Assembly (NCBI GenBank): GCA_022579005.1
Contig: MU401475.1
Coordinates: 239,726-303,725 of the forward strand
Source of the DNA: Poronia punctata
Lineage: Eukaryota; Ascomycota; Sordariomycetes; Xylariales; Xylariaceae
Direction of reading: 5' to 3'
Length of the DNA: 64,000 bases
Made by a program: the position numbers and the translations under genes. Of the stretch, positions 10,175 through 21,381 are shown piece after piece. The notes beneath the pieces were generated by a model. The model was not told the DNA's origin, did not search any database, and was given only the letters and a program-made list of their open reading frames with translations. How positions within the stretch are numbered: position 1 is the first letter of the stretch; each line of letters begins with the position of its first letter.

Positions 10175-13063
10175 GTTTTGGAATGGGAGTAAGAGTTGGG
10201 TCTGTCTTACAATTTCCGCTGGCAGCACCGGCCTGTAGACTACCCGTGAAGGCCTGTTGCATTTTGTTTTGGTCGAACTTCATGATCCTGGATTCGTTCT
10301 TGTCCGCGTTGTCGGGTTTGGCCTCAAGCGCCATCTGGTCTAGCGACGGGGCGCCTGTGGTCGATGGCAAGAAAAAGGGCGCCTTTTCAGGTGCCTTGGG
10401 CAGCTCTTTCGGCTTATTCCTTTTCTTGATCAGGTCGAGGTGCAACAGCGTTTGCCACCTACTTCTCGGAACCAAGCTGAGAGTCATCATATCGGCACTG
10501 AGCTGATCCAAGCTCGGCGCAGCCACTTGATCTTCGTCTTCAACCGATGCTTCGTCGTCAAAGGCTGCCTCTAGTAACCCTTGGCCGCCTTCCCCTGATG
10601 CTGTCGGTCCAGCAACCTGCTCGACAGAGCTTTCCGAGATCTGTCTTGTGGGCACGTGCGTGAACATTGTCTTGTTGGTCCAGATATTAACACCGAGTTG
10701 GCCTTCGGGCGCAGCAGCGAGATATTCGCCCGTGCTTGAGAAAGCCAAGGCTGTGCAGGGCGTCTCGAGTTTGATGGCGTCTATTAGATGGCTGGTAGGC
10801 AAATCCCAAACTCGTATTATAGAGTCTTGAGACGCCGCCACTATCCAGCGCCCGTCGTTGGAAAAGGTAAAGTCGTTGATGTTGCCCTGACAACCCCAGA
10901 ACTCTCGAATCGTCTGCTTCGTCTCGACGTCCACTACCCGGATAGATCCATCGTCACATGAGAAGGCGATGAGATCGTTCGCCGCATGGTAGCGACAGCC
11001 GGTGATGGCTGTCATCGGGGCCCAGTTAATCTCGTGTAGTAGATTACCCGTGAGGAAGTCCCAGAACTTGACCCTGCCGTCCAGCGAGCAGCTAATCACA
11101 ACGTGATTCATCGAGTCGACCACGATGCCTGTAACGGCCTTGGTGTGCTTGCCTACGCCCGGGAGAAAGCCGGTTGATGCGCGTGCTTGGAGCTGCACGA
11201 CGGTATCGGCCTGTCTAGCCTGCTGCATCCTGACCTGTCTCGCCTGTGCTGGGGTCAGCTTGGATGGGAAACGCTGTCTGTGAAGGCCAGACTGTAGATT
11301 GAACATGTCAACCGAACCACCGACAGATCCTACGAGGGCAAAAGTTCCGCAAGAAGTCATCGTCACGGTTGAAGCGTTCGTTCCATCACCGGTCTGGAAG
11401 GCCCATCTGCCAGCACGTTTGCGCCCCCAAAACCAGGTGCGAACGAAGGGATCGTCCTTGTGAGCTGTCACGACGCTCTCCCAACCAGTCATGCCACTGA
11501 TCTCGGCATCCAGGGATTTCTTCGGGTCGCGCGACTTCTGCCACATAGGCTGCTTGCCCGGCATTGCGCCCATGCCACCGTCTCGGTTTAGCGAGCAAGC
11601 TATGCAGGTGATCTCCGGCGCTTTCAGATCTTCGAGAGTCGTAGTCGGTCCATGGCTTAGGGTGCTAGCCAGGATGCCCGTCTTCTTGGCCTTCTTCCGT
11701 ATATTTCCTTGGCTTAGCTCTGCGCTTTGCCCATCTCGCCGAAGACTCCATCCCCACAAGCTTCGGTCTTTTCCGCCACTTAGGAGCCACTTATTCCCTG
11801 CCTCGGATCCGTCAAAGTCGGACGGCAGGAACCGAAGTGAAGTGACTGGCGCCGCGTGACCACTCCGACTATGGAGGATCCTCGGTACAGGGGAAAAGGG
11901 AGTCTCGTCGAAAATCCAGGTCTTGAGAGAATTGTCTCTGCCGCTGGTTACGATGACAGGCTGGCCTGCCAAGAACTCGATTTTGCTGACACCACCGCGC
12001 ACCTTGGTGCCATCTTGTGAGGGGGGGTCATGAGCACTTCTTAGTACGCCCATAACTCTGCCACCATCGTTTAGGTCCCAAAATGTAATATCGCCGCTAG
12101 AATGTGTTGCAGTGGCCATCACGCCTGCCTTGCGCCCATCCAGTCCCGCGCCCATGCCGTCAGTCCGAAAAGCGATGTTTGTCACAGGGGCATCTGCCGT
12201 GCCGGCATTTAGTTGGATAAGCGTTTTGTCGGTGAGGATATTTCGGATGATCAGTGGCCCCTCGGAATATGAAATTGCCATGAGCGAGAGCGCAGGCGAA
12301 GGCTGCATACATGTGACGGCACCATGACTAGGCGATGGCGGGAGGATGGTGTATATGAGCTTCCCTGTCGACACATTCCATATCTCGACCCAACCGTCGC
12401 GACGCCCGGCAAATATCTTGTTCAGATAGGTTGGCATAGTGCAAATGCCGCCGGTAAGCTCGTTATCGCCCTGTCGGTTGGCCATCGTATATAAAGTCGT
12501 GTAGTGTTCGCCGCTCGTTGATTTCCATACCTCTATCCGGGTGGTAGAACATGCGACTATCCAAGAACCAAATGCTATTATTTGCTTTATAGGTTCTTTC
12601 AAATCTGACGGGAGTTCGAGATCACCGACTTTCTTCCCCCGTTGAAAGATCCAAATCCCCTGTTGGGATGCCCCGTTGCTTCTATCACCCCATGCCGCAA
12701 TGACACTCTGCTTCCATGCGCAAGTGGCTGTGATGTCGAATGGTGTCTGTGGCCTCGTCATAAAAACGAGGTTAAGGCCGCGTTTCAAGTCATATGTCTG
12801 GAGAGAGCGGCCGGTCGAAGTAGTGACCTGGAACGTAGTCTTGCCAAGCGGGATCGAGGTGAAGGGCACATCGGTCGGGGACACTAGGCCTACAGTCTAC
12901 AAAGGATTCATTAGCGCAGGCCATCTTCTTACAAGTCGAGGGGAGAATTTACTCGATACGGCGCAAATATACGCGACCGTTGCGCGGTTGACTTCTTCGC
13001 CTTTGCGATCGAGGCGACCTTCTGGCGCTTGACAACCGGGCCTTCGTGTTCGGAGTGAGGCAT
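9605..13063 (-). CDS. UTP21: UTP21/WDR36-type WD40 protein of the SSU processome
   Basis: Three exons on the minus strand: 13063-12953, 12896-10211 and 9942-9605; 1,044 residues, the normal size for fungal Utp21. Residues 1-37 are basic. From about residue 60 to 790 there are many WD40-like blades (for example IRVWDLPTS and VKFWDFLTG). The C-terminal Utp21 domain starts near LDQLSADMMTLSLVPRSRW and ends in the last exon with WMTVFLRLHFD. Utp21 belongs to the UTP-B complex that binds the U3 snoRNP and pre-18S rRNA in the nucleolus. Intron 1 is 56 bp. Intron 2 (10,210-9,943) contains a G-run, a 10-N gap and a duplicated segment. Long open frames read through the poly-G as poly-Gly, but the donor AATT|GTAAGA and acceptor GACAG|AC restore a proper C-terminus. 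Confidence 0.93.
9943..10210 (-). other. last intron of UTP21 containing homopolymer tract and assembly gap
   Basis: The donor is GTAAGA at 10,210 and the acceptor is GACAG ending at 9,943, with GCTAATA upstream as a plausible branch site. On the plus strand it holds 25 G (9,993-10,017), ten N (10,108-10,117) and about 55 C with one interrupting G (10,118-10,172). The segment after the G-run (10,018-10,107) is a noisy copy of 10,176-10,266, so part of this intron is probably an assembly duplicate. Confidence 0.85.
10108..10117. other. assembly gap (10 N)
   Basis: Ten consecutive N sit between a decayed copy of the flank on the left and a long C-run on the right. The true distance is unknown. 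Confidence 0.99.
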
Positions 13064-15232
13064 CTCGGAAACTTGGGAGTAATCGCTTATTTATTTTCCT
13101 TTTTACGACGATTCATGCATGTTACGAAAATTTCCCGAGCGCCGGTGCTACTTTGCAAATGTTGTTAAAGTCGTGATCGCTCGTTTCAATCATCTACACC
13201 TGCGTATAATGGGCAACAGGTTTGATCTTGGAACTTTTTCAAAAATATTTTTGGTCTGGATACTGAACCAATCAGAAGCTCTATGATGTGCTAAAAGCAC
13301 CCCTCTACCCCAGACCTCCACCGTTGGCCTAGTACGGGTTGTCAACCAGGCGCTCCGCAATGTAGGGTAGGTTAGGTAAGGTAGGTACCTTATCTACGAC
13401 AGACTACGAGTACTACCTACATACTGTTACAGGAGATTCATACATGTCTTTGCATCACTACCTCATGTATTCGGTTGAAAGAAAGCATTATGTACTCGTA
13501 CTCGTATATCAGCTTTGATATTACACAGATCTTCGACTTCTAGTGCTAAGAGGGCGCCTAAGCCAGGTTACATCAGGACAGCTTGGAACTCCTGTATAGA
13601 AATAAGTGTTGTGAACATTACAATGCTGCCGAGCACCCGGTAACTGCCTCGGTGTTGCACGTGATCATTGTTTTGCGATTTGCAAGCTATGTCGCTTGCA
13701 AAGCAATACTACTAGGTTGCTTACGAGTATTTATGATGATTGAGTGTCTTGTCCGTTACACTGATCTACCGCGTCCCTTAAAATGGTACTAAGCACTCAT
13801 TTCATGATCTCAGGTAAGATAGGGACATGGGGTCTTGGGGATGTACTCATTTTAGAAACTCAAGGTCCCTGCATGCCAGAAAAATTGGTAATAAGAGACG
13901 AGGAATCTGCAAGTATCGTACACATGGGTGGATATCAAGCTGGGCATCGGATGCTATTCCCGTCTGAGGGGCCTTTCTGAATGCCCAACCGGTCCATATT
14001 TATCTCAACGGTCCATATTGGGCTCCTAGAAATAAGATAAACTCCAAGGGTCACAAATGACTTTCTTGTCTACGTGCGTATAATTTGCAAATCCCTACTC
14101 GTTCCAAGCATACCTTCGAGCTCTTTTCTCAAGTTTCACCATTCTTTCCATGTGCGTCGTTGTAAGTTGAGTCAGCAGAAAATTGTAACAGTATATCAAT
14201 TTTATAGGGAATGGACGCGTGGTATGTAGAGTCAACCTACCTCACCTCAGTTCGGGCCCGGCCCGTTGGGATCGACCTAGACGGCCTAGGCCCTGCGTCC
14301 ACGGAACAACCAACTACTTGTGCATATCTGGTGTGCCGTCGTATTTAAACAAGGTAAATTACATGTGGTTCAGTCAATACCTAACCTACTACCCTACATT
14401 ATGTTGCATGTACCTACTTTCTAGTTCTACGTTGGGCGAGATCTTGGTAGGCCGATCTGCAATCTATTGCCCGATTGAGGCACTGGCCCCCGGGGCCTGG
14501 CGTGCCTGGGTAAGTACATGGGCACGACTGGGTGTCCTTGAGCTCAGTCGCTCCACAAAGGGCTTTTTTTTTCTTTCTTAATTTAATTCTTTGCCGAGAA
14601 TAGAATATATATATATATTCTCGGATATGTCTCTGTGTAGTTACCACTTATGTAGTCCAATGCCTTTATTCATTGACAATTGTCCTGTTAATCGTCCATA
14701 GCAGCAGACTACCTTACCTACGAGTATCTACATTTACTCGTACTGCACGAGTTGTCGAGAGGGTCTAGCGTCCTGTAAAGAACCCCAGAATTCTACGTCA
14801 TACCTACTATTTCAGTCTCTATCAAAGCTACAGTACCTGCTCAAACAACTTGGGGCTACTTATTCCCTTGTTCGAACCTCCCATCCGCACTTTTTCAAGA
14901 CGTTCAACACACCTTACTGAAGTGTTTTGAACAAGGTGTTGTACCTACCCAGTCAGATTTGTCTCAACATAATCCTGATTGGCAGCTTCATAGGCGTGAG
15001 ACAGTGACGTGCTGATTCAGGTCTGGCGGTACTTTCCCGTCTTGAGGCCGCCTAAATCCGACCATACCCACAACCTGAGTTATTGCTTACAGTACGGAAG
15101 GTACCTGTCTCTCCAGGCCCGTCTCAGGACATACCTGGGCAGGCACTGATAAGGTACGAGTAGGCACACAGACTTCCTGCCACCGGGTATCTGGGACCGA
15201 TTCACTTTGCTCTTGATTTTTCCTGTGGTAAT
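13064..15232. other. 2.2-kb divergent intergenic region (UTP21 / VIP1)
   Basis: The two genes diverge here, so this stretch contains both promoters. It includes a (TA)n-like stretch near 14,606-14,622 inside an inverted repeat reading CCGAGAATAGAATATATA and its partner, and several CCTACC-type motifs. The small frames (for example 14,219-14,581) show no recognisable product. Confidence 0.5.
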
Positions 15233-18200
15233 ATGGAGCCAAATTCACATCGCGGAAGTTTTTCAAGTATTAAGAGACTCTCTTTTACGCAAGATTCTCC
15301 CTCCCGTGGCCAACTATTAGACTCATCATCCACTCCTACTCTCAATCCGCGCAACTCTACGTCTGAAGCGGACAGCAACAAACGTATCTCTATCTCATCT
15401 GTCTTCTCCCTGGCATCGGCTCGTGGAGTCACTAGCTCCGCCTCCTCCACTGCTGGCTCCGAGAACGGCGCTGTCCAGCGGTCTGTTTCCGGTCAGGGCT
15501 TGATGGCTTCCAGCAAGGGAATCGGCCCAGTCCCTGGCCAGTCAGAATCTGGCGTATCCAACATTACCGTCACTACCACGTCTAGTCCCAATTCCCAGAC
15601 ACCTCCGGGGAATGGTCCGCAGTTGACGCCGCTGAGTACCCACCATAGCAATCCGCTCGACCTGGTCAAGCGGAATCCCGCGCCTACTGCTCCAACCTCC
15701 AACCCGACCCCTCGTTCTCAACCGTCGACAAGAGATAGAAGCAGGGCTAAGCGCCGGTTCAGTGGAAGCACTGCGACTAGTAGTCACAGTCAAAGCAGCG
15801 ATCGAGCACCCCACCCGAGAGAAAAGGAAGAGGCTAGGCCGGCGCCATGGGGCATCATCGGAGTGTGTGCTCTGGATTCGAAAGCTCGGAGCAAGCCCAG
15901 TAGAAATATACTCAACCGTATCATCGCGAATCGGGAGTTTGATGTGGTCGTCTTCGGAGACAAAACCATCCTAGATGAAGGTAAGCCCCCCTTGCATGCC
16001 GTATATATCAACACGTCATCCTGATTTCTGACAATCGACTACATAGGGGTGGAAAACTGGCCGATATGCGATTATTTGATATCGTTCTACTCAGATGGCT
16101 TTCCACTGGATAAAGCTATTGCATATGTTAAGGCTCGGAAGCCGTTTTGCGTCAACGACGTGCCTATGCAAAAGATCTTATGGGACAGACGGCTGTGCCT
16201 TCGTATGCTGGATCAGATCAACGTACCGACACCGCAGCGCATCGAGGTCAATCGTGATGGCGGGCCAGATTTGCTCACACCGGAGGTTGCCAAGCACACC
16301 AAGGAGCTTTCGGGCATCGATCTCGAAGCTACAGACCCTGAGCAGTACCGTGCTCCTCGGAAAGTCGAGTTATTAGATGATGGCGATATACTCAGCGTTG
16401 ATGGCACCTTGCTCAAAAAGCCTTTTGTCGAGAAACCGATTAGCGGCGAAGACCACAACATCATCATATATTTCCCTCGGTCGAGTGGTGGAGGCGCTCG
16501 CAAACTATTCCGAAAGATCGGTAACAAGAGTTCCGAGTTTGTCGAAGATCTCATTATTCCACGTGCTATCACCGAGCCAAACAGCAGCTTCATATACGAA
16601 AAGTTTATGCAAGTGGACAATGCAGAGGATGTCAAGGCATACACTGTCGGGTCGCAATACTGTCACGCCGAGACACGCAAGTCGCCTGTTGTCGACGGAA
16701 TTGTCCGACGTAATACGCATGGAAAAGAAATCCGTTATGTAACGGCCCTAAACGCGGAAGAGAAAGAGATGGCAAGTAAAATCGCCAGAACATTTGGCCA
16801 GAGAGTCTGCGGGTTCGATCTTCTTCGCGCGGGCGGGAAGAGTTGCGTCATCGATGTGAACGGCTGGAGTTTCGTCAAAGATAATGAGACCTACTACGAT
16901 CACTGTGCTAGCATCCTGAAGGAGATGTTCATGAAGGAGAGAATCAGACGAGGGGGGCCGACGCCGCCTCTTCCATCTCCCATCGCGGCGGACATCAACG
17001 ATCCCCTGACCAAAGCACTCTTGGCTAGTAAAGACAAAGATATGCTACCTGTTGTGCAGTCGACTGGTCTTCCCGCCTTGCCGGGAACAAGCGGCTCGCT
17101 TTCACACGAAGACTCGGCCAAGGAATCGAACACGGACGATAAGAGCCTCGGAGGCTCCACTGGCAAGACGGAGACCGGTGTAGTCAACATGGCGTCTAAG
17201 ATGCATAGTGGCAGTACTACGCCCCATCCCCGTACTGGTGGCACCTCGACGCCGACAAGTTTACCAGCCACCGCTCCATCGACGCTTCCAGCTACACCAA
17301 ACAACGGGCTAGAAGATCTCATCGATTCTCAGCCTACACCCCCTCCCCCACCACCGAAACATTCGTGGAAGCTGAAAGGCCTCGTCTCAGTTATTCGACA
17401 CGCCGATCGCACGCCAAAGCAGAAGTACAAATTCACTTTTCATACCCAGCCGTTCATTGACCTTCTCAAGGGACATCAGGAAGAAGTTCTATTGATCGGC
17501 GAAGCTGCTCTTGCAAGCGTCCTGGAAGCAGTAGACGTCGCTATAAAACAAGGGGAGGAAGATCGCAACAAGCTCAAGTCACTACGTAATGTATTGGTGA
17601 AGAAGGGCGGATGGGCCGGCACAAAGGTCCAGATCAAGCCCATGTTTAGCAAGAAGAAGACGCCCGAAGCATCAGCCGAATCGACGCCCAATACTGGCGA
17701 AGACAGCAAAGGGGGTCCACCAGTCCCAGCAGCTTCGACCCCGAAAGACGAGACGAGGGCTGAAGGTAAAACTCAAGCTTCGGAAATACTTACCAAGGAC
17801 GTAGACCGAGAGGGTGCGCCTCGGCGTCAAGATTCCATGTCAGGAGTGACCATGTCTAAATTCACAGCTGCGGATAATAGTTTCGTCTTGGATAAACTAC
17901 AGCTGATCGTCAAATGGGGAGGCGAACCGACGCATTCCGCCAGATACCAAGCCCAAGAGCTGGCCCAAAACATGCGAAACGATTATATGCTTCTGAATAG
18001 AGATATACTAGACGAAGTTCATGTTTTCAGCAGTTCGGAGCGACGCGTCACGACAAGCGCACAGATCTGGGCGGCGTCTTTCCTGGACCAGAAAGAACTT
18101 GCAGAAGACTTCATAACGATCCGGAAAGACCTCTTGGATGATTCCAACGCGGCCAAAGACGAGATGGACAAGGTGAAGAAGAAGCTTAAGGGGCTACTTC

Positions 18201-20021
18201 GCAAGGGCAACGAGCGCCCGTCTCAGTTTGCTTGGCCTGAAGGTATGCCTGAGCCGTCCGAGGTTCAGACGAGAGTGGTTCAGCTGATGAATTTCCATCG
18301 ATACGTTATGCAGTATAACTACAACAAGCTGTATAGCGGAGCTGTGAACTCGCTCAACGCAATCAACTCGCCCAACTCGGACAGGGCAACGGGTGAAAGC
18401 TCCAATGCGTCGATTTCGTCTGCTCTTTCGCAAGCCAATGCAATCAACAATATCCAAGCTCGTTGGTGTTGTGGAGAGGATGCCGAGCTTTTCCGGGAGC
18501 GTTGGGAGAAGCTTTTCGCCGAATTTTGTGACCACGAGAAGATGGATCCAAGCAAAATATCGGAGCTATACGACACGATGAAATTCGATGCGCTGCATAA
18601 TCGCCAATTTCTTGAATGGGTGTTTACGCCACCGAGGCATATGCTAGAGGAGGAATTTGGCATTGTCATCAACCGCGACGGCAAGGCTGTGCCCAAAGAT
18701 TCGGAAGAAGGCAGTAAAATTCTGGATAACAAGTCTGATAAGAGTCATGCTGCTGCAGCATCACCACCAAACGATCGTGCCGACAAGGCTGATGTGCCAG
18801 AGAAGAGTCTTCGGGAGGATAAGTCCGAGGCCCAGAACGCCATGAGACGGATTTTCAAACGGAGATCGTGGATGAAGCATCCCAGCGAGATTGCACAACC
18901 CGATGAATACTTTCATCTTCAGAAAGGCAATAGCCGGACCAAGGCGAAGACGGACGAGCGCTTCGAACCACTCCGAGAGCTATACCAGCTGGCGAAGGTC
19001 ATGTTTGACTTTATCTGCCCGCAAGAGTACGGTATTTCGGATAGTGAGAAGGTTGGTCCCATCCCTTAGAGGAGAATTGGACAGAGGAGAGAGAGAGAGA
19101 GAGATTACTAACGGATCAATAAACAGCTGGAGATCGGGTTGTTAACTTCACTACCTCTTCTCAAAGAGATAGTTCAAGACCTCGAAGAGATGCAAGCGTC
19201 AGACGACGCCAAGTCGTTCTTCTACTTCACCAAGGAATCTCATATCTACACTCTCCTCAACTGCATCCTTGAAGGCGGTGTCCAGACAAAAATCAACCGG
19301 CGCACTATCCCAGAGCTCGATTACCTCTCCCAGATCTGCTTCGAGCTTTACGAGTCTGAAAACAAGGGGTCGTCCGACGCACCGCTCCCTGGGCAACCTA
19401 CCTTCAACTACAGCATCCGGATCACTATAAGCCCAGGCTGTCATATCTACGATCCCTTGGATATTCAGTTGGACAGCAAACATTGCATCGGGTGTGCGCC
19501 ACGGCGAAGCCTTACACCTCACGGCGACTGGAAGAAAATCATCGAGACGTTGCGTGCCAAGTTTCACCAGTAAGTATCTTACTCTTCATTCTTCGCCTCT
19601 AACCTCATTGGCGAGACATTTAACGCATGAATACCCGGGACTCGCCCAACTGACAATGACACCCAATTACTGCAGGGTCAAATTACCGAAGACTTTCCTC
19701 GCAGTTAACCTGTCAGACGCTTTCACTTTCCAAGAAAAAGAACGTCAGAACTCGGAGTCGGACGTTTTGGACAAAGATCATCAAGACACAGAAAATGAAG
19801 GTCTTGAAATGAAGCGAATGGCAGCCTCCAAATCGGCATCATCCAAAGCTGGCGACGGCCACGCAGCAGAACCTGCACATGGCGGCGGTGATGGATCCGG
19901 CGAGGCACCCAAGACAGTAGAGCCTCCGCTCATCAGCACCCAAGCGTCTGCATCTGGGTCCGAAGAAGCCCCCGGACAAACGACCACGACAGGTAATGAT
20001 ACTCAGTCGGGGTCAGAGTAG
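15233..20021 (+). CDS. VIP1: diphosphoinositol pentakisphosphate kinase VIP1/Asp1 (PPIP5K)
   Basis: Four exons, 15233-15980, 16047-19051, 19127-19569 and 19676-20021; 1,513 residues. A Ser/Thr/Pro-rich N-terminus of about 205 residues precedes the kinase start [16 protein letters not shown], a hallmark of the family. An ATP-grasp kinase domain follows to about residue 560. After a Pro/Thr-rich linker comes [12 protein letters not shown] near residue 700, the histidine-phosphatase signature, with the partner histidine in [13 protein letters not shown] near residue 1,287. The enzyme adds a beta-phosphate at position 1 of InsP6 or 5-InsP7, and the phosphatase half removes it. In yeasts it affects phosphate signalling, microtubules and polarised growth. 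Introns are 66, 75 and 106 bp; the second has a weak GTTGGT donor but a good CTAAC branch site and is required to reach [15 protein letters not shown]. The C-terminal 100 residues are Ser/Gly/Glu-rich and probably disordered. Confidence 0.96.
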
Positions 20022-20291
20022 CTATTTCAATGACGTATATGCGTATTCATCAGATCGTCAGTGGTGTTGAGCGAACATTGCGTTATCTCCCCTCTATATT
20101 ATCAACAAAGAGCAGATCCTCGGAGTGGGAGCCGATGGGTCTCTAGCCCATCGGCTCGACGGGTGCTGCCCACACATGCTAGGTGAAGCCATGTTTCACC
20201 TGAGCGGTGAGCGAGTTTCGGTCAGGGGAAAGGACGCCCCTGACCCTTTATTCCGACTTGGTTCTTGAGGACAGCACACCGTACGAGAGAA

Positions 20292-20304
20292 GGGGGGGGG
20301 GGGG
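20292..20304. repeat. 13-bp G homopolymer
   Basis: An uninterrupted run of G in the spacer downstream of VIP1. Similar runs recur at 9,993, 34,132, 34,367, 48,858 (as C) and 52,964. Confidence 0.9.
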
Positions 20305-20599
20305 TGAAGGAAGCGGGTGATAAGAAAAAATAAAAATAAAATAAACATGATAAAAATCCAAGGGGATGAGGAAAAGAGGTTAAACTCGCCGATGCAGACC
20401 CGAGACAGATTTGCAGCACAGCGTCATCCAAGCGGGATCAGCATCAAATATTACTAAGCCTGAATATGGTTGTGTATGGTATCTCACATCAGCGTATTCA
20501 TCGTCCACTACGTACTCACGAGTACGCAAGACCTACGTGTAGATGAATGGATGTATGCATTAGATACCTTATACCCATGTCCATCGCTCGGGGTCTTCT

Positions 20600-20623
20600 G
20601 TTGTTGTTGTTGTTGTTGTTGTT
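20600..20623. repeat. (GTT)8 microsatellite
   Basis: Eight GTT units in tandem in non-coding sequence. The same trinucleotide occurs at 21,343-21,381 and inside the MOSC gene. Confidence 0.93.
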
Positions 20624-21342
20624 CAGCAGCACTGCGACAGAAGCGCCTAACCGGTTAGCCAAATATGTTTTACACAGTGGACTATATTTGACTTGTGATT
20701 GTCCCACCAGAGACAACGAATTACCGTTGGATGGATCGCTGTGAGGCTAGCTTAGATACAATCAGTTAGACTAGGAAGACGAAAGAAACCAGGATTACCT
20801 AGCCAAAGCCCACGTTTTTTTCTTCTTCCTTTCTTTCTTTCTTTCTTCCTTCCTTGGATATCCCCTGCTTGCTCCTCTTCGGTGCAGCCAACTAGACTAC
20901 ATATGTGTAAAGTATGTAAAAGAGAAACTACTGTAGGTACGCAAGTCTGCTCTACGTATCTGTCTACTTGTACACGTACGAGAATACTGCAAGGTCCTGT
21001 TAGTTTAGTAATGTTGGTAATAAGACATGCGCGGAAAGAGATCTACAGGTGAGAAAATCACATGCGCTGCACAAAGTAGGTCTAGTCGCGCGCTCTGGCA
21101 CTGCAGACTCAGTCTTGGGATGGATGGATCCATCCATATCTCTCTCAGACTCTCCTCGTTCGTTCCGTGCCTGGCTGAAAGTTTTGTCAAGGTTTCTCCG
21201 CTTGGCCCTGCCAAGACCGCACTAGGTTAAGTAAGTGCCGGTAGGTAATAAAGTATCCCAGGCACGCCAGGGAAAGCCAGCCTCTTTTTTTTTTCTTTTT
21301 TTTTTTTTTAACCAGTATTTGAGTTTGAATGTACGAGGTAAG

Positions 21343-21343
21343 G

Positions 21344-21381
<38 letters not shown>
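21343..21381. repeat. (GTT)13 microsatellite
   Basis: Thirteen perfect GTT units. They follow about 50 bp after an interrupted T-rich tract (21,283-21,309). Confidence 0.95.

Noticed and set aside
10056..10175. Poly-Gly C-terminus of the UTP21 open frame
   Set aside because: It comes from reading through a G-homopolymer intron and an N-gap; splicing to 9,942 gives the proper family C-terminus.
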